From Cyanophora paradoxa (Eukaryota; Glaucocystophyceae; Cyanophorales; Cyanophoraceae), in assembly GCA_004431415.1 (NCBI GenBank), contig QPMI01000599.1:62001-126000 (forward strand): 64,000 nt of DNA, in the 5' to 3' direction. Each line of letters starts with the position of its first letter. Position 1 is the first letter of the stretch. The notes beneath the pieces were generated by a model that was not told where the DNA came from, searched no databases, and saw nothing but the letters and a program-made list of their open reading frames with translations. The position numbers and the translations under genes are program-made. Shown piece after piece: positions 13,035 through 25,646 of the stretch.

Positions 13035-13316
13035 TGTCGCCTGGCTCGATTCCCAGGCCTTGCGGTGACTTAGTGACTAGAGCTAGTTGGTGCCTGACGT
13101 AGTCTGGGTGGCTTAGCATAGTCTCTCTTCCTGTAGGCTTACCTCTCGGTAGCCTACGCTGGCCTGCCTCTACCTGTCTTAGGGGTACAGAGTCAGTAGT
13201 CTTCCGGGTACACAGTGAATACACCAGCCTGCATCTACAGCTGCTCCAGCACAGGGAGCCGGCCCCGCGCAGTACTGCGCGGTGCCTAATCGGGTGGGAA
13301 TCCCTCTCATCCGACA
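13035..13316 (+). repeat. Left (5') LTR
   Basis: 282 bp, starts TGTCG and ends CGACA (a 5-bp inverted terminal pair within the LTR, with canonical TG...CA). By eye it is identical to 25360-25641 except for one base (C/A at 13302 versus 25627). Confidence 0.9.
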
Positions 13317-16300
13317 GGCGCCACTGCTCACGGAACTGGGCCCGTGGGCAGCCTCCGACAGCATCAGCCCGTCATCTTCGGCGACCAGCAGCGATGCGCA
13401 CGCATCGCTAGTAGCTCTAGAAGATCTTCTCAGTGCCGATCGGCGACCCCCGCGCACCGGCGGGCCCGGATCGGCGTGCGAGCGATACGCACACAGCGAT
13501 CAGCCTCAGCGAGCCGCCAGGCTCTCCGTCAGCGCACCGGAAACGTAGAACTAGCTCTGGAGAACCGATAAATGCGGTTGGACGCGCCCTCCCGTCGCCC
13601 TCGCCGACGGACGCCGCAGATCTTGTCCAGATCCCCGAGGGACAACCTCGACGCCCATGCCCGTACGCGCGCCCGGCCGCGCCGCGCCGCGCGTACGGCC
13701 TCGCGCAGATGAGAGAAGACCTTTACGACGACCGGCGACTGGCGAGCCTCGCCCTGGACCGAGGCGTGCATGAGTCTGGTCGATCGGCCGTGCTGGCTCT
13801 CGCTAGCCTTGCACTCCGAGCCCAGCGCTTCGCGCCGGAGTTCTTCACGGCCTGTGCTGGCGCAGCGCACGCGCACGGCCCTCGGGGTGCGCGCCTGGCC
13901 CTCGCCCTTGGGATTTGATCTGCTGGGGTCGGCAGATTTGATCTTGGCACTGGACGCGTACGGGCTCGGACCTCGCCTGCGCCGCGCGCGCCCCACTAAG
14001 CGCGGGCGGTCGCTGGCCACCTATAGAGAGCCAGGCGAGCCGCTCGCCCGCAGATCCTTCAGCGGATCTGGAGGAGACGTGGGGGCAGCCGCGTGGCTTA
14101 GCCTGGCGCCCACGGCCGCGGGCTGAGGTTCTGGCTCAGCGCGGTTACGACGGCCAGAACTTAGTCCCGCGGAACCAGGAACGCGCGCGAATACCGAGGG
14201 ATCCCCGTCCCGATCGGATCGTCGCCGTTTCCTGAGCGAGCTGCGTGCGAGCCCGTGGGTGCATTCCCGATCGGTCGCCAGTCACTCGCCGCGACGCCAG
14301 CCTTCTCCGGCTGCTGCGATCGTGCTGGACAAGATCGAGTGGACCGGATCGAGAACTGAGGCCGCGCGCCCGAGTTCCTTCCGGCGAGTGGACCGGATTG
14401 AGAACTGAGGCCGCGCGCCCGAGTTCCTTCCGGGCGAGAGGAAGAGCGATCGGATCGATGGCTGAGGCGTGCGCGCCCGAGCTGTCTCCAGAATCGCCGC
14501 AGCCGAGCTTGCTCGCCGCTGCTGTGGACCACGACGGCCTCGGATCTCGAGTGAGGCACATTCTCTCACGGACTAGCGTGGCTTTACGCCGTCGCTTGAC
14601 CTGAGAATGCCCTCAAGACCTGGAGCTCAAGTGGCCCGACTGCAGAGCGGACCCACCTGCTGCCTCGCGCGCAGGCAGGGCCCTCTTGCCCCGCCATGGC
14701 CAAGATCTCGAGCTAGAGAGCATTAGCCTTCCCTTGGCTGATGCTTCTCTCGGCCTCCACTCTTGATCATGAGCGCCTGCACGCTGGCCATGGCCTCGGA
14801 TCCGACGTACACAACGCCACGGTGACGGTGATGCATTCGGCACCAGCGGCACACATGTACACATCGAATGTCGACGCAAGGCCCAAGCTTGGTTAAGCTG
14901 AAGGCCTAGCTCTGATCATGAGACGTGGTCTCACTTCAAGAGCTTGAGACGTGAAGCGATATCGATAGCGCGGCCCTCAGAGGCTCGAGCCGCTTTATCT
15001 TTCGAATTCCGCCGTGCACAGCTATGCGCTAGCCGTCTGCCTCGAGCTCATGATCAAGCTTGCGGCAGCTAGCGCTGCAGCTGGCTGGTACCTGGCACAC
15101 CGTGACACCTTCTCTCGCGAAGCACCGCGGACGGTGCTAGCAAGAAGGGGGAGTGACGCCATGATCATGATGGCAAGCCGCGGCAGTACCGCATGCGTAT
15201 ACGTATGCACGGTACGCGAGCTGCTGATCATGATCATGCATATGATCATGCGTATGCAAGATCACGAGCTCGAGCTGCAAAATCGAATTAAAACGCGCCC
15301 TGCAACGCCTCCCCCGCGAGCCGCTGAGCTCGCCGAGCTCGCCACGTCTGCCGGGTTCGCGAAGGCCCAGGCCCCCCCGCCACGTGCAAACAGGCGCGGC
15401 CGCGGGCCGCCCTAGGGCCTGCGGCCAGAACGCTTCGCGCCGACGGTGCCTGGGCCAGCCCCGCCGCCTCAAGCTCCGAAGCAACGAGAGCTGGGCCCGG
15501 CCCCCGCCGTTGAGGAGCGCGAAATTCCCTCTGACGAGGGGATGCCCGACGACCCCGGCCCGGGACGCTCCGGGCGAGGCCGGCGACGAGTCGCCGCCTA
15601 GTGGGCCCGCCCCGCCGGACGCCTGTGACACCAACGACTTTCCCCTCGCGCTTGCCGAGGAAGTCCCCAATTGCAAGCGCTCAGAGACTGGACCTCGTTG
15701 GTGGGGCGCTCAAGGGTTCGCCGAGCCGCGGCCCCTGCACCCCGACGAGATCTTTCCCCGCGGCCCTGCCCTGAGGTGGCAGCCGGCGCCCCGGCCCGGG
15801 ACGAGTACAACACGCGCCACTGGCGCTCGCCGGCCGATCCCGAGGACCGGCTGACTCCCGATCGATATCCGCATCGGGCGGAAGCCGGAGTTCCGGGGTC
15901 TGCCAGGCCAGCCCATGGCCGGCGCCCTGCACATGGCACCGGACACTGAGTTTCACTAAGTAAGCTCTGGGTCGGACGGCATTGGCCGCCTCGAACGCCC
16001 AGCGGCCAGCTGTAATTTGGGCCCACTTCCGGCCCCGGGCCGGCCGGCCGCAAGGCTAAGCTCTAATGTCGGCCCCGGCCGATTGCAACTGGCATCCGGC
16101 TCCAATCCGGCCGCTATCGCCGCTTTGGAATCCGCAGTGCTGAATCGCATATCGAGCTACCAGCCGGCTTGGCGACCGGTGGTTAGAGCCTCGAGCTCAG
16201 AACTCGAGCTCAAGGTCACGCACCAGACGCTCGCGAGGGCCAGAGCTGATGCCCTGATGCCGGGCCACGCACGATCGGCGAACCCCATCGCGATTGCGAC

Positions 16301-19300
16301 TGCCAGCCTCGGAGCTGCCAGGCTGCGCGACTGCAGTCGCGATCGAGAGCCAGGCTGAGCGTTTAGTTTTCGCAGCAAGCTCCTTTGGGGCCTTGAGTGC
16401 GAAATTGGGAGATTTACCCCGCACGAGCTTCAAGCTCGGATCAGGGCCGCCAGGCCTCGCAACCGGCCCCTAGGCCTGTCCGACGGTCTTCCCGCAGCAC
16501 TGCGTGCTGCATTCGGGAGCGCCGGTCGGCATCCTGAGGCCTTGATGCTCGAATCCGAGCCGCCACCCGACCAGGCCTGGAGCTAGAGGCCCGGCCTGCA
16601 CTTCTGAGGCTCGTCGAGCCTCGGAGAGTGGCGCGTTTCACGCACAGCCGGCCCATGCGGCCCCTGAGCTCGAGGTTCACCTGGCTACCTAGCCTGGGCC
16701 CCATGGTCCTCGAGCTCGAGCCTCGGCGGCGATATCAACTGCGGATTCGAGCTCGAGAGGCGAGCTCCGACCCGCGGCTCGAACCGTAATCACGCCGTCA
16801 CGAGCCCCAGGCTCGAAAGGGGCCCGAGTTGCTGAGGCTCTCTGCCTACAGCTGTCGCAAAAAGCGCAAGACGCCCCGCAGTCGGGCCTGGCCCAAGATT
16901 GAGGGCGCCGCGCGGCGCACCTCTCACTGCGAGCCAGCACCTGGCCTGGCCTGCTCGATGCAAGCTCTCAACTCCGGATCCCGAGGCTCTCCGATCCGGA
17001 CTGGAAGCTATCAGACCTAGATCCGGATCTGCCGGGCCGGACCCCGAAGCTCACGCTGCTTTTCGAGCGAGACGTCGGCGCTCTGGGCCCCGGTTGACTA
17101 AGCCTCGGAGCAAGCCGCCACTGTGCCAGCTCGAACGCCCGGCGGCCCGCCCGGCGCGGCGCCTCGCGATCGAGCTCGAGCTCGCTTCCGAGCCCTGGAT
17201 CCGGTTATGGGTCGATTTCGGCCCTCATGATCAGGGCCTGCTGGCACTGCGAACTTCGGAATTCGGCTCCCGCCGTTGCCGCTGCGTGCACGCAGACCGA
17301 GCTCATGATCAGCCGCGAGCTGAGGGCCGGAAGTCACGTGCATGAGCACGTCCACCACGGCTCAGAGCTGCCCAGCCTCCAAGGCTCCGCGGCTGCTGAG
17401 CCCCAGGCCCGCGATCAGACCTGCGACTGGCAGTGCCAAGCCTCGCCAGGCACAAATTCGATGCCGTCACGGCGTTTCGGTCTCGGCCGCCGACACCCGC
17501 CGGTCCCGGTCTCGGCCGCCGGGCCCCATCGAATTACGATCAGCAACTCGCCCTCGCGGTTGCCCTCGCGATCGCCTTCCCGGTCAGGGATCGCGATCGC
17601 CGAGCTGCCGTTCGCATCGCCGAACTGCCGTTCGAGGTGGCCCGGCCCCGGCCCCACGGCCAGAGGCGCGATTGCGAAAATGTGCAGCACGCCCGGACCC
17701 GGTGTGCTTGTCACAGCACACCGCGGCACGATCCGCAGCGCAGCTGTCACAGTGTGCGCGATCGGTATACCAATCCTCAAATCGAACCCCATGGCTGATC
17801 TCGCGTGCTGCGACGTCGGGATCCTTCGAGTTCCCGCGCGCGCGTCCAATGCCGTGCCTCACGATCGATATCGGCCTGCGGCCCCCAGGCCTCGGCCCTG
17901 TATCTCGCGCCGCTACGAGCCTCCAGAGGCCTGAGAACAGCGTCTCTCGCGCCGCTGCGAGCAAGGAGCGCTGCAAAGCCGGGTCACAGCCCTACGCCGA
18001 CCCGGGTGACCGATCGCAAAATCGCGGGCCTTGAATTCGAACTTCGAATTCCGAAGTTTCAACCCGGCCTCGGCCTCCGATCCGTGAACGTGGGATCGCC
18101 CTCGGCTCGAGATCGAAGCTGGTCACGTGTACGTACACGCTTACGACAGCGCCGTGCACGCGGCACGGCGCCGGCCCGCTGTCGACGTCGACGTCGCGAC
18201 CGCCTGCCTCGTGACCTCGAGCTCGAGCCTCGGAGCCGCTGAGCCCGTTGAGTCTCGCCCTCTCTCAGAGGCGGAGGCACCCGGCCCGGCCCCAGGCATC
18301 ATGGCATATTGGCTCTGCCCCCCCACCCGCACCGCGGCGGCTGGTGGGCGCAGATCGTGATCGCACGGCCATGCGAACGCCTGTAAATATTCAAGCCGAT
18401 GCGTATACGGCCCTCGCCCCTCGGCCCGAGGCCCCGCAGTCCACGGCCAGCTTGCAGCTGAGCCCTGGATCCGGAGGTCCTCTGCCGCTAGCTGCGGTCC
18501 CTAGCCTCGAATCCAGGGGACGGGCTTAGCCCGCGATGGGCGCTTGCAATGCCTGCGAACAGCTGGCGGCTGCGTCCCGGAGGCCCTGCCCTCAGCCTGG
18601 CAGGGCCCGAAGCTGACAGCGGCACCCGCGCCCCGCGCCGAAGCGTCAAATGCGCCTGGCGCCCCGATGCGCGGGCGCCTCGCGATCGCCGACATCGTGC
18701 CACGGTGGTCTCGTTGCCCACCGTTGAACGGTTCAATTAAGCCAATTCCGAGCCCGGCCAGTGAACGAGCCTCGGAGCTCGGGCACACTGCGCTTCGAAT
18801 TCGCCTCAAGCCGCCTCTTATCTGGCCCGCGGCCAAGGCGAGCTTGAGCTCACGATCAGAGTTACGCTAGCTCGCTCGGATTTAAACCCAGAGCCCGCTG
18901 CACGCGCTCCAGCCCGCCCGTGGCTGCCGTGCACGTGCCTGGCCATGCATATGGGGTCCGATGACCCGCGAGAATCCGATAATCGAGATCCGTCAATTCG
19001 CAATCGTTGCCCCGATTCAGGGTGCCGGCCTGCGAATTTGGATCGCAAGGAACGACTATCCGATGATCGCGAGCCTCGCGATCGGATTTGGAGCAGCTGC
19101 GATCGCAGGCGGCCCTCGGCCCTTTTGAGGTCTGAGGTTGCCCGGGCTCGCAGCTCAGGCTCCCTTCTGCCAGATCTAGACCGTCCCCACCGCCGGGCCG
19201 GCACTGCGGAAGCCGTGCCCGTTCGATATCGCGAAAATCCGATAATCGGGACCGGACTAAAGATTCGCGATCGAATATTCCGAGCCTCGGAGTGCCCGGC

Positions 19301-22300
19301 CAGCCCGTATCATAGTATCTGACGGACGGCCCGTCACATTCGAGCCCGCGCAATCGCGAGCCCCGAGCTCGGAGTAGTCGCAATTTCAGGCGGCCCTCGG
19401 CCCTTACCGGGCACGACCCCTCGCGGGCCCCTCGCCCAAGGGCCTCCTCGTCGGCGCCTGCGGCGACCCGCATCGGGATTCCAGCCCCGGCCCACCGGGC
19501 CGCACCGGCCTGCCCCGCGAAAACCGGCACGGCCACGAGCCCAGCGAAATTCGCTGCAAGCCTAGGCCCCGCGAGTGTCCGCGTCGCGAATCCACGATCA
19601 CGCTCGATCGCTGGACGTCGCAAAGCTGTGAATTAGGGCCTCGCCCCTACGAGAACGCGAATTGTGGCCCCCGGCCCCAACGCGAATCGAAGCTCGCAAC
19701 GGGCTCGACTCGTCCTCCCGAGTTCCGGTGAGGCCGAGGCTAATCGCGAGCGTCAAGCTCGCGACTGGAATCGAATGTCGGGCTCCCACGCGTGGGCCAG
19801 CGCTACAACGTACAGCGGGCCCCAGAGCCGCTTGTCGAGCCGCGCACGACGTCCTGGCTTTTCACGGCAGTATGCCCCGTGAAGTCTTTGCACGTGCAAT
19901 CGCGTGGCCGCGGACGCGGACACCGATCGCGAGCGCCACAAATATTCAAGCCGCAGCCACCATGGCCAGCGGGAATAAAGGCTGCAACCGTGAAACAAAA
20001 CTAAACGGCTAGCCCTACCTTGCATAAACCGCGTGCACGTGCACGTGTGTGTTGCAGGCGCGGGTCTCAGCCCCGGCCAGGCCCACAGCATATGCATCGA
20101 TATCGCGACCGGATATCGGATGCAGCCGCGGAGCAGCCGCGCTGAGCGCCGCGAAAAAAATTCGAAGCCTGAGCACTTATGCGGTAGCTTTCTCAAAGAG
20201 GCTGCGCACACGGCCCCGTGGCTCGGGCTCCTCGCTGTTACGGCCGTGGCACCGGATCGACTCGCGAAACGATCGCGAACGGACGATCGGCTGCGCTGAA
20301 CAGCGCCCGGCTCTCTCTGCCAACGCCGGCACGCCGCTCGGCTAGCGCTGATGAGGCGCTGTAATGGAGCGCCGTGCTACAGAGCGCCGATCCAGCTATC
20401 GAATGTACGGTCGCGATTTGCAGCGGCATACATTCGCGCGAGCACTCCGAGAACGGCGCTGGCGATGCCCCCGCCAAGGGCAGCGCTAGCTCGAAAAGAG
20501 CATTGCCGCCGCCCTGAGCCGGAACCTGTGCACCACTTCGCCAAACCCGGCGACGCTGCAGCTGGTGCTGGCTGCGGGCATTTTTCGCACCGTAGCGCAG
20601 CCTTCAGGGCTCGCAGCCCGGCCCGCGAAATTTACACGCGACCGCACGGCGGCAGGCCCAGGCCTCGGCACGGCCGCTCGCCGCCAAGCCTGCGCACGCG
20701 GCCTTCAGCCCAACCCGCCTTGCGGCACGTTCATGCCTCGACCTTCCGCTAAAACGCGGTGGGAGAGAGAATGAGGCAGGGAAGACTGCATGAGCTGCAG
20801 AAATCGTAATTCGCTACCGAGCGAAGCGAACCTGTCGACCGCACTGCGGCGCCCAAATTCGAAAGCATCGCAATTCGAATTCGGAATTCAATGATTCGGG
20901 ACCGTGGGCGCGGCGCCGGATCCGATGATCCCCAGCCCGTTCTCGATCTGCGCGGCAGCGAGCCCTAGTGGCTGGCCCGTGCGCAAGCCGGAAAGCCGTT
21001 CCCGCCTAGCTGGTGGAATCTGCCGGCTTCCGGAAGTTCACACTCCGGAACACCCGCCACGGCCAACGAGAGACAGCGAGCAAAAGCCGCTGAGCTTCAT
21101 CGTCTGCTCTCTCAAAAGCCGCCACGGCCCACTGCAAGACAGCGAGCAAGAGCTCTATCGTCAGTTCTCTCGAGAGCACCGGGGCCCGGCCCCCGGTCCG
21201 CTAAGGGAACGCTTGCGATCGTGCATGATATCGTCGGCACGATATTGACGCTCGTATGCACGAGCACGGCTCCTGCAACCGGCCGCTACCGGTCCCGCTC
21301 CTGCAGCTGGGAACCAATCGCGTCGGTTGCACGCCGCGGCGCCCACCTGCCGATCCCTGTGGCGCTGCTACACTACGTATGGCGGCTGGCGCCCAGCCAT
21401 CAATACCACGTGCACGGCATGCGCAGCCGCGCCCTGCACACGCACTTGTGCCCGGCGGTCGCAGTGCACGCCCGTGGCCGGCTGCCGCGGTGGCGAGGCC
21501 GTCACGGCGCATGCCAGCGGACGTGAGGGCGCCCGCGTGCACAATCTTCGCGCCGGACGTTTCCCGGGCCCTCTAGATCTGTGCATGCGAATCACTTCGC
21601 GTCGCCACGAAAATTTTGCAGCACTAGAGTGCGGCAATTTAATTTCGCGCCCACGTGTGCGTGGCCATGCCCAGTGGACCGGCCCTTGCACGGCCCTTCG
21701 GCCAAGCATATGCATCATCCTCAGCCTCAGACCAGCCGCTGAGCCTGGTTCTGACGCTTACTAAAGCGGTCACGGCTCTTGCGACCCACCGAGTCCGACG
21801 GTCAACCTCGATCTCGCGATTCCGCCCCGACGCCGCGCGCGGCTCGGAACCGAGATGAAGGCTACGCGTACGCGGCCCGCTCGAGAAGGCCAGACCGCCG
21901 GACCGCGCACGCACGGCCGATTTCGTACCTCTCGGCTCGCGAAATTTCGCGAGGGCCCAGCATGGCGAAAGTCGTCGATTTTCGCTGGCGACCCGCCGGC
22001 CGGGCTCTCGTCCCGAGCAGCGGCGCGGATTTTCTCAAATTCTGCCCCGCAACCCGGACCATCGGACGTTCGCGCATACCAAGCCACGCGGGCCCGGCTG
22101 CATGCAGCTGGCGCTCCTGCGAGCGAACGAGTTCGACATAGCTGTCAAATTCATTTCGCGCTGGGCGGTGGCGACCCGGGATCTTATTCCCGGCAGTGGC
22201 GCACCCACCGTCACCAGCTTCATTCACTGAGGCCGCTCCCATAAATCTGGGTGCTGGCATGGCGCCCCGGCGCCTGGCCTAAAAACCGCGAAAAGCGGCA

Positions 22301-22886
22301 ACACGGGCCAACAGACACGAGCATACACAGCCGAGCGCTATATATGCAACATCGTGTTTCGGAAGCTCGGCCCAGGCCTTGAGCCGATCGACGACCGCTC
22401 GAGACTCGAAGCTCCGAGGCTCGATGCCCTCGTGCTCGACACGACTGGCGTCCGATCGAATCGCGAAATTCGAACGGCGGGCACTGCAGTGCGATTGACT
22501 CGCGATCGGCACAATCGTGGCCGGCCGACGCAATGGCTCAGTTGCCCACAACTCAATTCAAATCGAAGCCAGCACCCATTCAACCTCGCTCTGGCCCCGC
22601 GGCTCACGCTTGCCCCTCGAGCTCGATTGAGCCCGAATCGAGAGCAAAGCGGCCCGGGACGCCATGGAATACAACGAAAGAAAGACGGATACGGTCGTAT
22701 ACGATCACGCCTCGCCGTGCTTTCTGCCCGCACTCGCGAATTTCTGCACCACGGCCATGCTGTCCTGATCCAATCACGGATCCCAGCGGCCTCAGCGTGC
22801 CAAAATTTTCGCGGAAGACGGTAGAGCACCGGGGACGGTGCTTAACCGAAGAGGGAGTGGCATCGGAGGCAGTTTGCCGTGCTACG

Positions 22887-23021
22887 GCTTCCGCTCTTCA
22901 GCGGAAGAGGAGTACGTGCACAAGCGCTCGAGCCGAAGGCTGCCTCTTGGCCCGACGCCTGAGCCCCGATCGGCGTATGCCTGCCACGCCCCGACTTCCC
23001 CTCTTCAGTGGAAGAGGAGTC
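22887..23021 (+). repeat. Two internal hairpin copies of the polypurine-tract motif
   Basis: At 22887-22912 and 22993-23021 the motif AGCGGAAGAGGAGT or AGTGGAAGAGGAGT occurs, each time preceded by its reverse complement (CTTCCGCTCTTC, CCTCTTC), so each forms a hairpin. The same purine string precedes the right LTR at 25346-25359. These could be extra or central polypurine tracts, or traces of internal duplication. Confidence 0.5.
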
Positions 23022-25348
23022 GGGATCATGATCAGACTCGAGCATGCAGTCGACGTCGCGCCTAGACCTGCTGTGGAGCAGTTCGCCCCAGCGCGCGCTG
23101 CCGTCTGCAGGCTGATCGAGCACAAGCGAGCGAACCTAGCCAACCGCCTTGAGGTCTCCTCACACGGCGGCTCGCCGGGATCCAGGTCTCGCCGTTGGCG
23201 AACCACATTCCGCCTCCGAAACCCATCGGTGGCGATGCTACTGGGGCTGATGGCCCTCAGGCCCTGTTGTTACGTGCACAGCCAGTGACCGTGTCCGGAA
23301 CGGACTGGCAAGTGCTGTTTCGACAGAGCTTGAGAGCCCAGCTACGGCCAGTGCACTCGCTTACACTACTCACCGATGCGGCCTCCTAAGGATCGGAATC
23401 GGATCTCAGCAGCCGACTGCACGCCGTGTCGCGGTCTGGCTACGCACAGAACACGAATTCGAATTCGGATCCCCGATCAAGGGACCTGAATCTCTGAAGG
23501 ATTCGCCGTTCGTCAGCTTCGCCTGATCGCCTGGTATTGGGATGCGATCGAAACGAGCCCACGGCGAAGGCTGGCGAATCGGTCGCAAATCCGAGGGTCT
23601 CGGCACCGCGAATATGCAGTCTCGCGGATCGCTGCAGAACCCCTTCCCGTGATCATGACCCGCCAAGCTCGCCAACGAGCCTGGCTGCGGCCGGATCCCA
23701 GGAAGACCAGGCCGAGGGAAAGACTGATGGGATTCGCGGCCAGCACGCGCGCCTTCGATTGACGGCCGCGTCTAGCTGGAGCGTCGACACCTGGCTTCAT
23801 CGCCAGCAGCTGAGCGCTGCGATGTCACGCACGTCGCGAACGTGAGGGCTCGGTCTCGGGTCCTCGCCCCATCTCTCGCCCCAGGCCACACTCAACGCCA
23901 GTACCAGCGTACACTGATGTACGTCCGCCAAGGGACCCGGACCTCCTCCAGGGAATCCCGTGCCGCGGCTCTACGTACACGCGTACACTGCTGCCCTCAT
24001 GATCACGCCGTAGCGCGTGCTTGACGGCCTGGCGTATGCTTCGCGAGCTCCAACCTTGCACGCTCCCACCGACAGTCGCGAAGGGCCGCTCGCCCGCGAT
24101 CAGCTGAGGCGTTGAGCTCGGCAACTCGCACGTCGGCCTCGTGATCCAACCACGAGGGTGCAGCTGCTGAGCTGTGCACCCTGTGGTCCCAGCGATCAGA
24201 ACTGGGGGCCGCGCGGATTGGACCCTGCACTGCAAGCTGCGCGACCTTTACAGGAGCGCCGAAGCAGTCACGGGATCGTCGAAGCATTTCTACCCTCCGA
24301 TGATGTGCGGCTCAAGGGCTCGTACCTTTATCACGTGCACCTGGTCACGAGCTCGAGCTCGAGACGCACGTGCAAGTGCATACAAGGTCGCCGCTCACAT
24401 CGACGTCGACTGCACGCTTCATAAATTAAATCCACATCAGCTGCGCCAATGCCGTCCGAGCTCGGATTCAACTACTCCGCTCGACGCAGCTGCACGCTGC
24501 AGCTGGCTGTGGATCGGAAGCCTGCATGTGCAGTCGCGAATCCCGTCTTCATGACGTGCGAAATGGACCTCCTACGAGCCTCAGCAGACCCTACTCCCAA
24601 CCAAACGTCCCGAACCAAATCTATACCTTGCCCCATACGTCGGCGCCGAGGGTTCCTGTGTGGGACGCCGAGGGCGACGCTAGAGATGAGAAGAGACGGA
24701 CGCAGGGCAGATTTCTTTGCCAGCTTTGCCTCAACCCTGACTTGCGAGGTGGGACGCGATTTGGTTGGGGGACCGTTCGCGGGCGCCATCTGGGTCTTTC
24801 GTTCACTTTTCTGGGACATGGGCCCGGCGCTCGTGGAGAGTGTCCAGGTGTTGGCCTGCTGGGCGCGTGCGAGTCTCTTGGGGGGACTGGGCGCTTGCGA
24901 GTAGGGGCACCTGGACGTGCCCTGTCCTTTCGTTGGGCCTGATGGGCGGCCCGAATACCTCCTCGCTGGTTTCTTCCCGAGGCGGTGAAACTTCCCATCC
25001 GTGCCACTCTCCAGCGGCCCTCGCCGTTTGGGGTGAGTTTGGGCCAGCGTTTACACCTTCCGAGTTTTTATGCTTTTCCCTTTCGAGCTTTCCCGCATGC
25101 ACGCATTTGCCTCACCTGCCATGCCTTGCATACGACCTGGACGGGATCGATCTACAGCTACCTGGCCTTCTACCTGGCCTGCAGCTGTATGCATTCCTGT
25201 CCCCGGGCCGTGGCTCAGGTTCCTCGTCTTGGGGCCTTTCGGTGCCCTCGAGCGGTGCACCCATCGGCGGTGTTGGGGACGCCCTCTTGCGGTTATGCCG
25301 ACTGGAGTCACGGTTTGACTTGCTACGTCGCGCGGACGCGACGTCAGC

Positions 25349-25358
25349 GGAAGAGGAG
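25349..25358 (+). promoter_or_regulatory. Polypurine tract of LTR element
   Basis: GGAAGAGGAG, an uninterrupted 10-purine run one base upstream of the right LTR. This is the expected site for plus-strand DNA priming and it fixes the element's orientation. Confidence 0.7.
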
Positions 25359-25359
25359 T

Positions 25360-25641
25360 TGTCGCCTGGCTCGATTCCCAGGCCTTGCGGTGACTTAGTG
25401 ACTAGAGCTAGTTGGTGCCTGACGTAGTCTGGGTGGCTTAGCATAGTCTCTCTTCCTGTAGGCTTACCTCTCGGTAGCCTACGCTGGCCTGCCTCTACCT
25501 GTCTTAGGGGTACAGAGTCAGTAGTCTTCCGGGTACACAGTGAATACACCAGCCTGCATCTACAGCTGCTCCAGCACAGGGAGCCGGCCCCGCGCAGTAC
25601 TGCGCGGTGCCTAATCGGGTGGGAATACCTCTCATCCGACA
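25360..25641 (+). repeat. Right (3') LTR
   Basis: 282-bp copy of 13035-13316 with one substitution. TG...CA ends. Followed directly by the TATAT duplication. Confidence 0.9.
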
Positions 25642-25646
25642 TATAT
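25642..25646. repeat. Right target-site duplication of LTR element (TATAT)
   Basis: TATAT immediately after the CGACA terminus of the right LTR, matching 13030-13034. Confidence 0.85.

Larger units (their letters stand above)
13035..25641 (+). mobile_element. Non-autonomous LTR retrotransposon (LARD-like), 12.6 kb
   Basis: Two direct 282-bp terminal repeats enclose 12.0 kb, flanked by the 5-bp duplication TATAT. A purine tract (GGAAGAGGAG, 25349-25358) lies one base before the right LTR, which sets the element on the plus strand. The interior has no ORF with reverse transcriptase, integrase, protease or Gag motifs, and no YxDD box was seen in any frame. Open frames are short and Arg/Pro/Ser-random. 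I see no obvious tRNA primer-binding site after 13316 (sequence begins GGCGCCACTGCTC). Much of the interior is built from palindromic 4- to 6-mers (CTCGAG, GAGCTC, CGATCG, GATCATGATC). The LTRs differ at one position, so insertion was recent and enzymes must have been supplied in trans. Confidence 0.85.

Noticed and set aside
13035-13316. The 282-bp repeat taken as a SINE or dispersed non-coding repeat
   Set aside because: TG...CA ends with TGTCG/CGACA, the matching TATAT flanks on the outer sides of the pair and the purine tract before the right copy are all explained by LTRs of one element.
16400-24900. Open reading frames of up to about 250 aa on both strands inside the LTR element
   Set aside because: They are Arg/Pro/Ser/Ala-random, overlap on all frames as expected at high GC, and show no retroelement or host domain motifs.
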